This document shows, piece by piece, positions 50,584 to 60,831 of a stretch of 64,000 bases of DNA. The stretch's first letter is position 1; each line of letters opens with the position of its first letter. The stretch covers positions 14,489,152-14,553,151 of the forward strand of contig OZ024784.1 of assembly GCA_964017065.1 (NCBI GenBank). The letters run 5' to 3'. Below the pieces are notes generated by a model. The model was given only the letters and a program-made list of their open reading frames with translations. It was not told the origin of the DNA and ran no database searches. The position numbers were made by a program, and so were the translations under genes. The stretch comes from Haliclona indistincta (lineage: Eukaryota > Porifera > Demospongiae > Haplosclerida > Chalinidae).

Positions 50584-50864
50584 TCAAGGCCAGGCTTGCA
50601 TTTCTGGATCATTTGGGTCAACATCATCTGCATGTTTGGACAAACCAGCCTTATGTATACCACACTTTTTCTTGTGAAATGCACATTCAAAGCAGAGACC
50701 AGCATGGTCCTCTGCCTCACCACACTTAAACCTCAGAGCATAATAAAGCTTTGATGATTTCTTATTAGAGCAACGAGAATATCCACAAGGTTTCTGTGTA
50801 TGAATTATTCATCAAAAGTTGACACAACAGTAAAGATGAACGATAAGTGGCTTACAGTATCCAT
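50584..50864 (-). CDS. Small Cys/His-rich protein, unrecognised
   Basis: Two exons are predicted on minus: 50864-50856 (ATG GAT ACT, then GTAAG) and 50793-50584 after an acceptor '...cacag', stop TGA at 50584-50586. The 72-residue product has six cysteines and several histidines in a compact pattern (KPCGYSRCS, RFKCGEAEDHAGLCFECAFH, KKKCGIH) followed by an acidic, Pro-containing tail. The pattern suggests a small zinc-binding fold. The frame is too short to be found by ORF length alone. It ends 126 bp from the stop of the channel-like gene on the opposite strand. I do not recognise the family; further 5' exons may exist. Confidence 0.55.
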
Positions 50865-51158
50865 TGATGTTGCTCCACACTAGTACTCTTCACTCCACTC
50901 TAATATCTCAGAGCTTCACTCCACTCTATACTGCTGAAGCAGAGCTTAGTTGCCGTACGTGTGCTATTTGCTAATAGGAGAGCACCTTGTATTCCTTTAG
51001 TTATAAATGTACCATGTCAGTTATGAATACAACTACACTTGTTGAATTACAAGTGCATAGTCGTGACATTCATACTGTTACCAGTCTGAAAGGGAAAGCC
51101 GTATAATCATGTCAAAAACTCAGTTGTGCATTGCATGTTGTGTTACAATGGTAATGAC
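50865..51158. other. Intergenic, upstream of the small Cys-rich gene
   Basis: Contains a short direct repeat (CTTCACTCCACTCTA, twice near 50888-50930) and AT-rich sequence. No other feature is visible. Confidence 0.4.
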
Positions 51159-51497
51159 TTATTATGCCTCGGTGGGCGGAACCACGGGACGTACGTACGT
51201 ACGGTAGTCGGTTTGTGTATCTGTGTCTTTATCAGTCTTCAACAAAAGACTGGCAGGTCTCCTTGCCGACATAATGGGATAAGTCCTATGGTCTGACCCT
51301 CCACTGGCTCAGATGCAAGATCACCTACAGCCTTCTAAGATCTTCGATTGAGTGTTTAAGAGGGGCTCATTTCTCTCGTGGTCATTATGTAAGATCGGCA
51401 TCTACCCCGATCAACCTCATGATGACCGAGACTGAAGCTAGAATCTGAACTTAAATTTTATCATATTTTCCTCACCTATATTATTACTATTATTAGA

Positions 51498-51893
51498 AAA
51501 TAAAAAAGGTTTCTAACGAAATCAAAAGGATGCAGGGATAAAGAAATCTGCTACTGGTCTACAATGTAAACCAACAAGGAACTAGCATGGAATAGTAACA
51601 CAATTTACTTGCTAACAGACCATAGATTCCTACATCAGTGGCTGCTGTGACTGACTATAGCAGTTCACCTAGTTGCTGTTGACTGACACCTGACATGCAT
51701 TGAATTGAATTCAGCTTGTGATAAAATATTGTCTTATGTACAGCAACTGATGTAGGGATCTATGGTCTGTTAGCAAGTCAATCGTGTTATCATTCCATGC
51801 CAGTTCCTTGTTGGTTTACATTGTGGAGTGTGGACCAGTACCAGATTCTTTATCCCTACATCCATTTGATTTCGTTAGAAATCTTTTTTATTT
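51498..51893. mobile_element. Foldback (MITE-like) element with about 150-bp arms
   Basis: The left arm, from 51498 to about 51648, and the right arm, from about 51745 to 51893, are inverted copies with roughly 85-90% identity over the whole length. Shared blocks are TTTCTAACGAAATCAAA, AGGGATAAAG, CAATGTAAACCAACAAGGAA, TTGCTAACAGACCATAGAT and CCTACATCAGT. About 100 bp of unique sequence separates them. A third, solo arm is at 11439-11535, so this is a dispersed family. Confidence 0.8.
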
Positions 51894-53292
51894 CCTTGTT
51901 TGTGTCCTTTTTTCTTTTTCAGTGAGTTGCAAATTTTTGGAATTCGGCAAGATCATGCATCTCTTTGTTTCCACAATTAGTTTGGTTTGCTTTTGTTGAT
52001 AATTTCTTTATGTGAGCTTTATTTTAACTTTTAGCTCATAACCATTCATGCATGCTGCAGGAAAGCAAAGCACAGCATACGAGCCCCACCCACTCTGGTT
52101 TAGAAAATTTGGTACGGCTGTGATACTATCTGACAAGCAGCAGAACGGTGATGCTACATCGGTGAATTGTTCTTCGAAGACTCCAGACGCGGCGATACAG
52201 AATTCGTGTGATTGGTCACGCGCGTATTGCGTAATCACAATATGGCGTCTAACACTTAGTCTAGCTGACAACTGTTTGTGATCGTGAACTCGTCAAATGT
52301 AGATCGTAAAAACTAAGTTCAAAAGGCACCTGGCAGGAGAATTTCACGACTTTTCGTGGGTGCTTTGGTCTCGGCACTGCTCGCGTAAAGGCGCCAGGCG
52401 CGCTGAAGAAAGAAGAAAACGAAGATGCATGACGAAACTCGATTATTCACCGTTTTCTGGTTCGTCACTTCAGTAACAATCTCGAGCAATTTCCTTGCTA
52501 CTGTAAGATGGGGAAACGCCAGAGAGCATGTCTTAAGTGTCTTTGGACGTATAAAATTCGTCACCAGGCGAAATATCAGCGTTTGAACGCTATACATTGT
52601 ATGTAGCCGCCATTTTGTTTTCTTGTTCGTTTGTGTATTTGTGTATGTATCTGTCTGTCTTTCGATAGGATTTCTCGTTGCTCGCTGAAAATTAAGCGCT
52701 GAAACAAGGAACACAGACAGAAATCGATGCTTGCTCAGATTTGTATTTGAAAAATTACGGTTATAGACCTTATTACTTAAGTTACAGCGTAGATGGCTCA
52801 CCTGGATGGCTGTAGTTGGTGATGTGGATTTCTATAAAGACATAATTGTCTACTGCTTGCTGCCTTACAGCTAGTGAGTCGTCTTTACTTCATAACAGTG
52901 TGGCAGACTTGTTAATTTATTAATAAGACAGTCAGGAAATATCTTTTGCTGTAATCAATATTATTATTATCAGACTTTACAGCAGCATAAAAAGGAAGTA
53001 CAGTAGACAGATAAATTAAGAAAAGTTGACTGCTGAAGGACTCCACAAAACATGTAGAACCAAAAACAAACACAAAAGACAAAATCATCATAATAAGTCC
53101 ATACACGCACGTATAATATTGCATACATGGTTCTATGAACAATTAATAGCGCACCCACCACCTTAATACCGATCACATCAAAAGAGCCTTTTATCGCAAT
53201 TCTGTCAAATTTGTTTTTCATAAACTACTGAGATCTACCTGTGTTGCTAATTTCAGCGCTTAGTAGCAAGCGGTTGCTGAGATACGCATTGC

Positions 53293-53295
<3 letters not shown>

Positions 53296-53337
<42 letters not shown>
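53296..53337. repeat. (AC)n microsatellite
   Basis: About 40 bp of uninterrupted AC repeats near the right end of the 2.2-kb element. Confidence 0.9.
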
Positions 53338-53342
<5 letters not shown>

Positions 53343-53471
53343 ACTACTGTATGCCTACGTGGCTCCGCCCACCTCGGCATAATAAACACAAGTAGACTTG
53401 GGATAGCATTTGCCTATTAGGCTAGGTCACCATGCAAAAAATACAGGAAGAAAGAAAATACTATCAGATAT

Positions 53472-53845
53472 TTACACTAATTGGTTTATGAAGGAAGGTT
53501 CTTGTGAAGTATCCGAAACCCTGCTATTTAGACAATTAAGGTTTCTGAAACAACTTTCAAGAAGCAACTCACCAAGTGTGTTACTGTACTGATGGTCCCA
53601 TGGGATCATCACCCTTTCAATGAATACTTGCAGCTTTGTTGGATCAGTTGCGATCTGTTTGCATATTTCTTCCAGAATCTTACTAATACAAAGCTTGTTG
53701 TGGCCTGATTTTGGATTAACGGCTGCATCTTTGACGTCAGGAGTAATCAGCTCCCTTGAATAAACAGCTGCAGCAACACTACTGACGCTATGCTGTAGCA
53801 GACTAGCCAGGTCATCTTGGAAACGAATGAGTACTCGCTAGTCTC
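53472..53845 (-). pseudogene. CARD/death-fold-like ORF fragment
   Basis: A minus-strand frame of about 120 codons, without an early ATG, reads RFQDDLASLLQHSVSSVAAA, then VYSRELITPDVKDAAV, KILEEICKQIATDPTKLQVF and VMIPWDHQYSNTL, ending at TAA 53472-53474. The succession of amphipathic helices and the 'xLxSxGLITPD...I' style strongly suggest a CARD/death-like helical bundle of the kind abundant in sponge signalling proteins. Directly upstream, a different frame (53962 to about 53845) encodes PLLHDEIINYANDIINADKY, which may be the frame-shifted continuation. Without a start and with this frame change it may be a decayed gene, or a terminal exon of one whose 5' exons I cannot see. Assignment is by pattern only. 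Confidence 0.45.
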
Positions 53846-54140
53846 GCTTGTCAGCCAAAGGATTTTCTCTGCGTACTTGTCTGCATTAATAATATCATTG
53901 GCATAATTGATGATCTCATCATGTAGTAAAGGCATAAACATGTACAGTACATGGATTGACATGACTATAAAGATTTGTGGATAGAACTGAAGAACTGTTA
54001 TTATTTGCAGGAGTTGTGTTTGTGATCTATTTCCTTAGTCCCCATTCTGAAGCTTTTCTTTGAGCTGTGGTCATTACTATCATGCCACAGCTCTGCTCAC
54101 ATTGCTCTGCTCTCACTATCATGCTCACATTGTATATATA

Positions 54141-54190
54141 TAGTCCTATAGGGCTGGCTGACGTGACCTACACTTCTGTTGTATCATGCA
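54141..54190 (-). pseudogene. Fragment matching the N-terminus of the repeat-kinase gene
   Basis: The segment GACCTACACTTCTGTTGTA and its flank (GGGCTGGCTGACGTG) nearly match 56563-56600 in the kinase gene, in the same orientation. Translated on minus it gives NRSVGHVSQP against NRSVGRVGQP in the kinase. It looks like a broken 5' piece of a second copy, consistent with the CARD-like fragment just downstream. Confidence 0.5.
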
Positions 54191-54495
54191 GTGCTGCCAG
54201 AGTATAATATGCATAGTAAAATGTAACATTCCTTAATCTTCATGTGACGAGAGTACTAGTGTCATTAATTATTAACTGCTGGAGAATATTAATGCTCCAT
54301 TGCATTTTTGATAACAGTCTCTATTATTTCTAAACTCTAGACTATAACGCCCTCTTAGGTTATGGTGAAACCACTGTAGATGTATCATTTTTGTGAGAAT
54401 TTGGACACAGAGGGTGAAGCCTCAGTTGTCAATACTTCAGCAGTTGTCAAATTACAACAAAATAACATTCAAGGTAAAAATCACTTTCAGTAATA
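54191..54495. other. 3' flank of the repeat-kinase gene
   Basis: AT-rich sequence without a coding frame; it should carry the kinase 3' UTR. Confidence 0.4.
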
Positions 54496-56622
54496 CTACA
54501 ACAGCACATAAGACAGGCCAATGGATGGATTGCAATGGATTGTAGCCCAAATTTCTTGAAATTCTCTTGCCGTTGGCCGGTTTGAAGCTACCCTATCCCA
54601 ACATTTGTACAACACAGCCTTTACCAAGTCATCTATTTCTGTATTTTCTGAAGTAGGGCAGAGATCTCCATTTCCGACATGCCTCTCTAACTGCCTCAAG
54701 CTGAGACCATCAAACGGTTCTTCCTCCACTATCAGTTCAAACACTACTATAGCCAGTGAGTACATATCGGTTGGAAACAGCTGAGACTTTGAAAGCAGCT
54801 CTCCACGAAGAACTTCAGGAGCTGAGTATCGAGGAGTACCTTGACCAGCTTGAAGAGCAGATTGGGTCATTTCTGTAGCACTTTTCACCGTACTGAGGCC
54901 AAAGTCGGCTAACTTGACTTTATCATTGGAATCAAGAAGAATATTTTCACTCTTAATATCACAGTGAGCTATCTTCTTATCGTCGTGAAGATACACTAGA
55001 GCAGCTGCTATCTGACCGACAATATCTTTCTTTTTGTCATCTGTAAATTCGCAGTCATCTATGAAGATAGCTTTGAACAAACTTCTTCGTAAGTACTCCA
55101 TAACAAAGCCGACACAGCTATTTTCAGTATCAGCAACAGCACCGAACAGCTTGACAGTGTTAGGGTGATCGAGAGACGACAAGATGGTTACTTCACTCAG
55201 GAAGCTTTTCAACTGATTTTTTGACATTCGTGAATAATGCAGCCTTTTAAATGCTATTGCTGTATTGTGCCATAGACCTGCCACTACTACACCGAAACCA
55301 CCGCGTCCAATCTCTTGCTTCAACTCAAGCTCTTGGTAAGGAATCAATTTGAATTGTGAATGATTGTGACTAGCACGACCATTCAAATAGAGAACATCAG
55401 TGGATAGCTTGATGCCACTCCATCTCCAACTCTCCTCTACCTCCTGCTGTTGTAGATAGTCATGAGTATACTGATAGTCTTGCCAAGGCGCATCTGATAT
55501 TGCCAAACCTTCCAAAATAACTTTTACCTCTGTGATAGTATAATTCTGTATTATCTTTTGGGAACGATATCCACTCATAGGTATAGGTTTTCCAACACGA
55601 TCAAGGCGTCTATTATCGGGATTGTCAGAATAGTAACGCACGGCATCTGATTTGTTAGTGCGACTAACAACATGTGTTCCAATAGGTTTACCAACACGAC
55701 CCAACTTCCTGTTGTATGCATTGTCCACATACACACGAGATGCTGTATTGCTAGTTGATACTGACCTCGTACGTGGCTCTACAACTGCTGCACAGCTACT
55801 ACTAGCACTAGCACCTTGTTTTGATCTCGTATATGGAGCCACGTAAGTGCCATCAGATCTCGTGTATCCACTGACATGGACTACATCACTGGTAGAACTG
55901 CTGCTATCGTGACTGGGTGCACATGCCGATCTTGTATAGGGAGCCACACGAGTACTATCAGAATTGGTCACATTGACTCGATCACTAGTAGACCTGCGGC
56001 TACTATCATGACCTGGTGCCGATCTTGTATGGGGAGCCACATGAGTGCCATCAGATTTTGTGTATCCACTCACATTGACTCGATCACTAGTAGACCTGCT
56101 GCTACTGTTGTGACTAGGTGCTGGTCTCGTATGGGGAGCCACATAAGTATCATAAAGCCTGCTCAGTACATTGAATGTATTACGCAATGTAAATCCACTA
56201 CTGCTGCGACTAGGTGTTGACCTTGTATGAGGAGCCTCCTCACTAGTGCCTTCAGAATTTGTGTATCCACTCACATTGACTCGATCACCAGTAGATCTGC
56301 TCCGACTAGGTGTCGATCTTGCATGTGGAGCCACATAAGTGCCATTAGATCTCACATATCCGCTCACATAAACAGACTCAGAGTCGCCGGTCGAGTTACT
56401 GGTACATCTGCTAGTGCTGGCGCTGCGCGTAGGTGTCGATCTTGTATGGGGAGCCACATACGTACCATTAGATCTCGTGTATCCACTCACATACACGGCA
56501 CTGCTATTGCTACAGTAGCTAGATCCACTTGAAGAACCGCGACTAATAACGTGGGATCCTAAAGGCTGGCCGACGCGACCTACACTTCTGTTGTAGGCAT
56601 TGTCTTTATAACGTCTAGGCAT
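54496..56622 (-). CDS. Protein kinase (TKL/RIPK-like) with N-terminal repeat region
   Basis: A single-exon frame of 708 residues from a true ATG. The first 340 residues are repetitive: about seven copies, some partial, of SGYTRSDGTYVAPHTRS separated by Ser/Thr/Arg-rich spacers, and three copies of a second motif (DNAYNRSVGRVGQPLGSHV; DNAYNRKLGRVGKPIGTHV; NPDNRRLDRVGKPIP). The kinase domain (434-708) has GRGGFGVV (439 on), the catalytic Lys in AFKRL (459), HCDIKSENILL (553 on), DFG (573-575) and APE (601-603). All catalytic residues are present, but the Arg of HRD is Cys, making it a non-RD kinase, a type common in innate-immune receptors such as RIPKs. The repeats look like bacterial-type YTRxDGTxVxPHxR repeats. 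Likely a Ser/Thr kinase; target unknown. Intronless in an intron-rich region. Confidence 0.88.
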   Translation of the reverse strand: MPRRYKDNAYNRSVGRVGQPLGSHVISRGSSSGSSYCSNSSAVYVSGYTRSNGTYVAPHTRSTPTRSASTSRCTSNSTGDSESVYVSGYVRSNGTYVAPHARSTPSRSRSTGDRVNVSGYTNSEGTSEEAPHTRSTPSRSSSGFTLRNTFNVLSRLYDTYVAPHTRPAPSHNSSSRSTSDRVNVSGYTKSDGTHVAPHTRSAPGHDSSRRSTSDRVNVTNSDSTRVAPYTRSACAPSHDSSSSTSDVVHVSGYTRSDGTYVAPYTRSKQGASASSSCAAVVEPRTRSVSTSNTASRVYVDNAYNRKLGRVGKPIGTHVVSRTNKSDAVRYYSDNPDNRRLDRVGKPIPMSGYRSQKIIQNYTITEVKVILEGLAISDAPWQDYQYTHDYLQQQEVEESWRWSGIKLSTDVLYLNGRASHNHSQFKLIPYQELELKQEIGRGGFGVVVAGLWHNTAIAFKRLHYSRMSKNQLKSFLSEVTILSSLDHPNTVKLFGAVADTENSCVGFVMEYLRRSLFKAIFIDDCEFTDDKKKDIVGQIAAALVYLHDDKKIAHCDIKSENILLDSNDKVKLADFGLSTVKSATEMTQSALQAGQGTPRYSAPEVLRGELLSKSQLFPTDMYSLAIVVFELIVEEEPFDGLSLRQLERHVGNGDLCPTSENTEIDDLVKAVLYKCWDRVASNRPTAREFQEIWATIHCNPSIGLSYVLL

Positions 56623-58399
56623 TTTGCCTTCTTCGTAATCTGTCTCCTTGGCGCGGACTGCGAACTTGTATATAACGTACTAGGTCGAGACCCTAGCTGC
56701 ACAACAAATATCACTGTGGTAGTATGGCACCACACCTACAGTCATGAATTACCACCCGCTTCACCTAAAATCACTCAGGAAATGACTGGTTAAAATCATT
56801 GCGTATGACCAGGTCTTGACTGTACAAAATCACCATATATTATAATACGAATGTCATGTATAATACATAAGGACGGTACTAGACTACCAGCACACGCCTA
56901 CTTTAGTAAAGATGGCAGTCTCGCGAGATGGCTGCTGTATTCACTGAACTGGCGACGAGTTGTTTCTGGTGTCTGGCATTCTTTTCTACTGACTACGAGC
57001 CAAGTGGACCAGCCTTTTAAACTTCTGTGTGACAATGGAAAGCGTTGTAACGAGGAAGAATCTCAGCTAGAATCGGCTGAATGTGACTAGTAGCTTGTTT
57101 ATGAATTAGAGATCCGATGCCAAGCTCCTGCACACCTCTGAGTAGAACTGGTGAGTCTATCAATAGGTGGAGATGGTCAGATTGTATTAGGAGCATTAAG
57201 AGTAGCACTGTTGTTGGTTTTCCTGTAAATGAGATCTATAGACCACCTGCCTGCATGCATGCTAGCTATATAGCTCTCTATAGCATTCAGCTGCTTTAAT
57301 GATCGACAGAGAATGATGTTTCATGCTTGTCTTGTTAACCCATCCAAGGCTACTTGCATGACCAGCACACTTGTAATGATGTAATCACAAACTGAAAAGA
57401 AAGTTGTCTTGTACCCAAAAAATTGCCACTGAAGCACTTTACCTACAATAGTTCTACTGATACATGAAAAATAATTGTGGAGGATGAATGCAGCGAAATG
57501 GGTAGAGAAATAAATTATTCGCTCAAAAATGTTCTGTCTTCCTGTTAACGACACACGCCGCTCACGGGGTTCTGAAGAATGACAATCGCCCAGTCTCGAA
57601 AGTATTGCAGTGAAAATAGGTAGTCCTACGTGACCTGTCACGAGAATTATTGCACAAAATCAATTCACATGGCCATCATGATTTTTAATAAGACCAAATT
57701 TTTAGCAGTGCTCTGCGCCACAAAAAAGAACCCTCTCCGTAAATTCCTGGCTACGGCCTTGTACATGTATATTGACGGTTTTGTATAATCTAATAATAAT
57801 AGTGATAGGCATAATAGGCTCTCTGGTTCATATTATTGACTGTTTTTGTGTTTAGCCCTAGATTTAACCATCTTAAAATTATCGAAATTTATCACATCTC
57901 TCTCTTTCTCTCTCAGGCCTTTCATTAATTTTGTAAAATCAGAAAGGGGACATGTGTTATTACTAAAACACCTATTTTGTTCTAGGAGAATGAACATCAG
58001 GTTTGTCATAATGAGTGACAACGTGCTGCTTGGTTTGATGGTGTTATGTCCACAGGTGCAACCCAAAAAGTGATGGTCTGGCAAGTCGTAACAAGAAGAT
58101 AATTATAGCTAAGTAGTTACTAATCCCGGACAACAAGACTAGTAATTTTGTTACAGTTATATATTTTCGTGCGTATCACTATTGAAACAATGAACAAACT
58201 AGGAGTGCATAACACATTATGGTCTAATTGTAATACAATGATTATTTTGTTACAATGAATCGTACTATATCCACTGAAATAGTCCTGAGCTAATCATAAT
58301 AAACAGTTGCAAAATTTTTCCAGTGACCTTGCCTGGTAAGCGCTGATGAAGTGTAGCTTGACTGTAGGAGTAGTTTAAAAGTCATAGTTAAATGCCATT
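56623..58399. other. Intergenic region upstream of the kinase gene
   Basis: About 1.8 kb with no convincing gene on either strand; the short frames lack domains, splice context or codon bias. The first 100 bp must include the kinase promoter. Upstream exons of the Pol mu-like gene (including its BRCT domain) could lie at the right end or in the assembly gap, but I could not recognise any. Confidence 0.45.
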
Positions 58400-58978
58400 T
58401 CATAGTGATCTTGAGACTAAAGTGTAGTAAGTTGAATACTAATCTGGTAGACTTGATGTCTAAGGATGCTGTGACAGCACTGAATTGAAGAAAATGGTAT
58501 TTAATAGTGATCTTGAGGCTAAAGTGCAGTAAGTTGCATACTAATCTGGTAGACTTGATGGGTAAGAATGCTGTGACAGCACTGAAATGAAGAAAATTTC
58601 ATTTCAGAATGATCTTGAGGCTAAAGTGCAGTAAGTTGCATACTAATCTGGTCTGAAATGGAATTTTCTTCATTTCAGTGCTGTCAATGCAGCATCCTTA
58701 GACATCAAGTCTACCGGATTAGTATGCAACTTACTGCACTTAGTCTCAAGATCACTCTGAAATGGAATTTTCTTCATTTCAGTGCTGTCACAGCATCCTT
58801 AGACATCAGGTCTACCAGATTAGTATGCAACTTACTGCACTTTAGCCTCAAGATCACTCTGAATTGGAATTTTCTTCATTTCAGTGCTGTCACAGCATTC
58901 TTACCCATCAAGTCTACCAGATTAGTATGCAACTTACTGCACTTTAGCCTCAAGATCACTATTAAATACCATTTTCTT
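58400..58978. repeat. 102-bp satellite with an inversion point
   Basis: A unit of about 101-102 bp (landmark GATCTTGAG[G/A]CTAAAGT at about 58408, 58509 and 58611) is repeated directly about two and a half times; from about 58655 the same unit continues inverted for three copies (CTCAAGATCAC at about 58745, 58847, 58949) up to the N gap. Open frames across it are artefacts. Confidence 0.9.
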
Positions 58979-59178
58979 NNNNNNNNNNNNNNNNNNNNNN
59001 NNNNNNNNNNNNNNNNNNNNNNNNNNNNNNNNNNNNNNNNNNNNNNNNNNNNNNNNNNNNNNNNNNNNNNNNNNNNNNNNNNNNNNNNNNNNNNNNNNNN
59101 NNNNNNNNNNNNNNNNNNNNNNNNNNNNNNNNNNNNNNNNNNNNNNNNNNNNNNNNNNNNNNNNNNNNNNNNNNNNNN
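58979..59178. other. Assembly gap of 200 N
   Basis: Exactly 200 unknown bases follow the satellite. The round number suggests a gap of set or estimated length. Confidence 0.99.
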
Positions 59179-59339
59179 AGGCAGTGAGAAAATGTGGAGG
59201 AAATGCAATGATCGCTTCTGTCCTTAGATCACTGCAATCTTGTGAAGTAGTCACTGTGCAATGTTAGCCTACTTTTGCCGTTATCCTTTTTACTGATTTT
59301 GTTTTGCCGGCATATGGCTGTTGTTGATTTTTCATCTAG

Positions 59340-60792
59340 GGCTGACAGACAGCTTTGCTAAAGGCGAACCACTCAATGTGACAGACAAGTACAGACTACA
59401 AAACATAATAAGGTTTCAAATCAATTCTATGTGTGTGGATGTTGAATTGGTTTTTCAAAACTTCAGACCAGCTGTACAACAGCAGCCGGAGTCCGTCCAG
59501 GAAGTGTCAGTTCAGGTGCGCATTGCAAACCATTCCGTGTGTGTGTGTGTGTTGTGTTCACCAGTTTGTTTTACTGATACAGAACTACACTTATGAGTGT
59601 CAACGACCAACATTATTGGAGCATCCCAATGCACAGATCAGTGTAAGCTTACACAGTATCATCAATGCATTGTCAGTACTCTTGTGAAGGACGCTCTGGA
59701 GTTGTTAGAGAAGTACTACAGTCATGTGGACCACCAGCATGGCGACACTCGGGCACTCGCTTTCAGGAAGGCATCCTGTGCAATCAAAGTGTTTCCAAAG
59801 TTTGTTGATGTGGCTGATACTAGTACACTATTGTACTGTGATTCAGGAAAATATCGAGCATTGAAGAAGTCACTAATGTGCACCGAATAGGCAAACATTC
59901 TCTTAGAGTGATCGAGGTTAGTGGTATCACGCACTCACTCACCTCACTCGCAGCCCTGCTCTGTTAGGATATACTGAGCAAGGGCTGTTCTGATGAAGTC
60001 GAAAAGGTTAAAAAGAGCGAGTGGTTTCAATGCATGGATGTAAGAGAAATTAATCTCTCGCTCACTCTTTAACTTTTCTCCTCAGTTGTTTACTTCTCTG
60101 TATGGCTGTGGATCAGCTACTGCCGATAAGTGGTACAATAAGGGCCTGAGAACTATCGATGACCTCAAATTCCGTTCTGACCTTGTGCTAACAGAGACTC
60201 AACAGCTTGGTTAGTGTGGACTATAATTCTACTAGAGCATTATGGTGCCTGCATGCACAGGTCTGAAGTACTATGAGCACTTGTCTCAACCAATTCCTCG
60301 CTCTGAAACTGAACTAATCATATCCTGTCTCAGTCAACTGGTAAGCGATGATCTTTGTCATGATCTAAAAACTAGACAAGTGCACAAAATTTTTACTACA
60401 TTTAAGAAAATGGTACCTGCATGCACTTTCTGAGACTGCATGACTGTAACCATAGATATTACAGAACCTTTGTGTTGATTTCAACAGTTGAAGGAATGCT
60501 GTCCTGGTGCAACAGTTGAGGCAGTTGGAGGTTTCAGAAGGTGCTAGTCTAGGGCAGTGGAGACTCTAAGATACCTGTAATCTTGTAGGAGGAAGCCATT
60601 CAGTCATGATGTGGATCTGTTGTTATCACACCCGGACACTGAAGTGGCTAACACTCTACTGAAAACAGTGCTACAGCATCTCAAGCTGAAGGTTGAGATA
60701 GTTCAGTAGTGCACAGCAATATTTGATAAACATCACATGTTTGTCAGTAGTTAACAGCCTCCCTCCCTCCCTCCCTCCCTCCCTCCCTCCCT

Positions 60793-60831
<39 letters not shown>

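Larger units (their letters stand above)
51159..53385. mobile_element. 2.2-kb terminal-inverted-repeat element, non-autonomous
   Basis: The first 28 bp (51159-51186, starting TTATTATGCC and containing GGTGGGCGGA) are complementary to the last 28 bp (53358-53385) with three mismatches. Inside are a nested foldback repeat, a (CA)n tract and open frames without recognisable transposase. Target duplication is unclear because the ends are TA-rich. The two ends could instead belong to two separate small elements in opposite orientation. Confidence 0.5.

Noticed and set aside
52319..52801. Minus-strand frame of 160 codons as a possible transposase
   Set aside because: No transposase motif, catalytic triad pattern or similarity recognised; inside a repeat-rich element.
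56851..57090. Small frame upstream of the kinase
   Set aside because: No domain, no splice partners, ordinary composition for intergenic sequence.
57846..58073. Frame of 75 codons as a possible BRCT exon of the polymerase
   Set aside because: Sequence does not show BRCT hallmarks (no Trp or GG pattern).
58658..59254. Frames running through the N gap
   Set aside because: Composed of satellite repeat and unknown bases; not coding.
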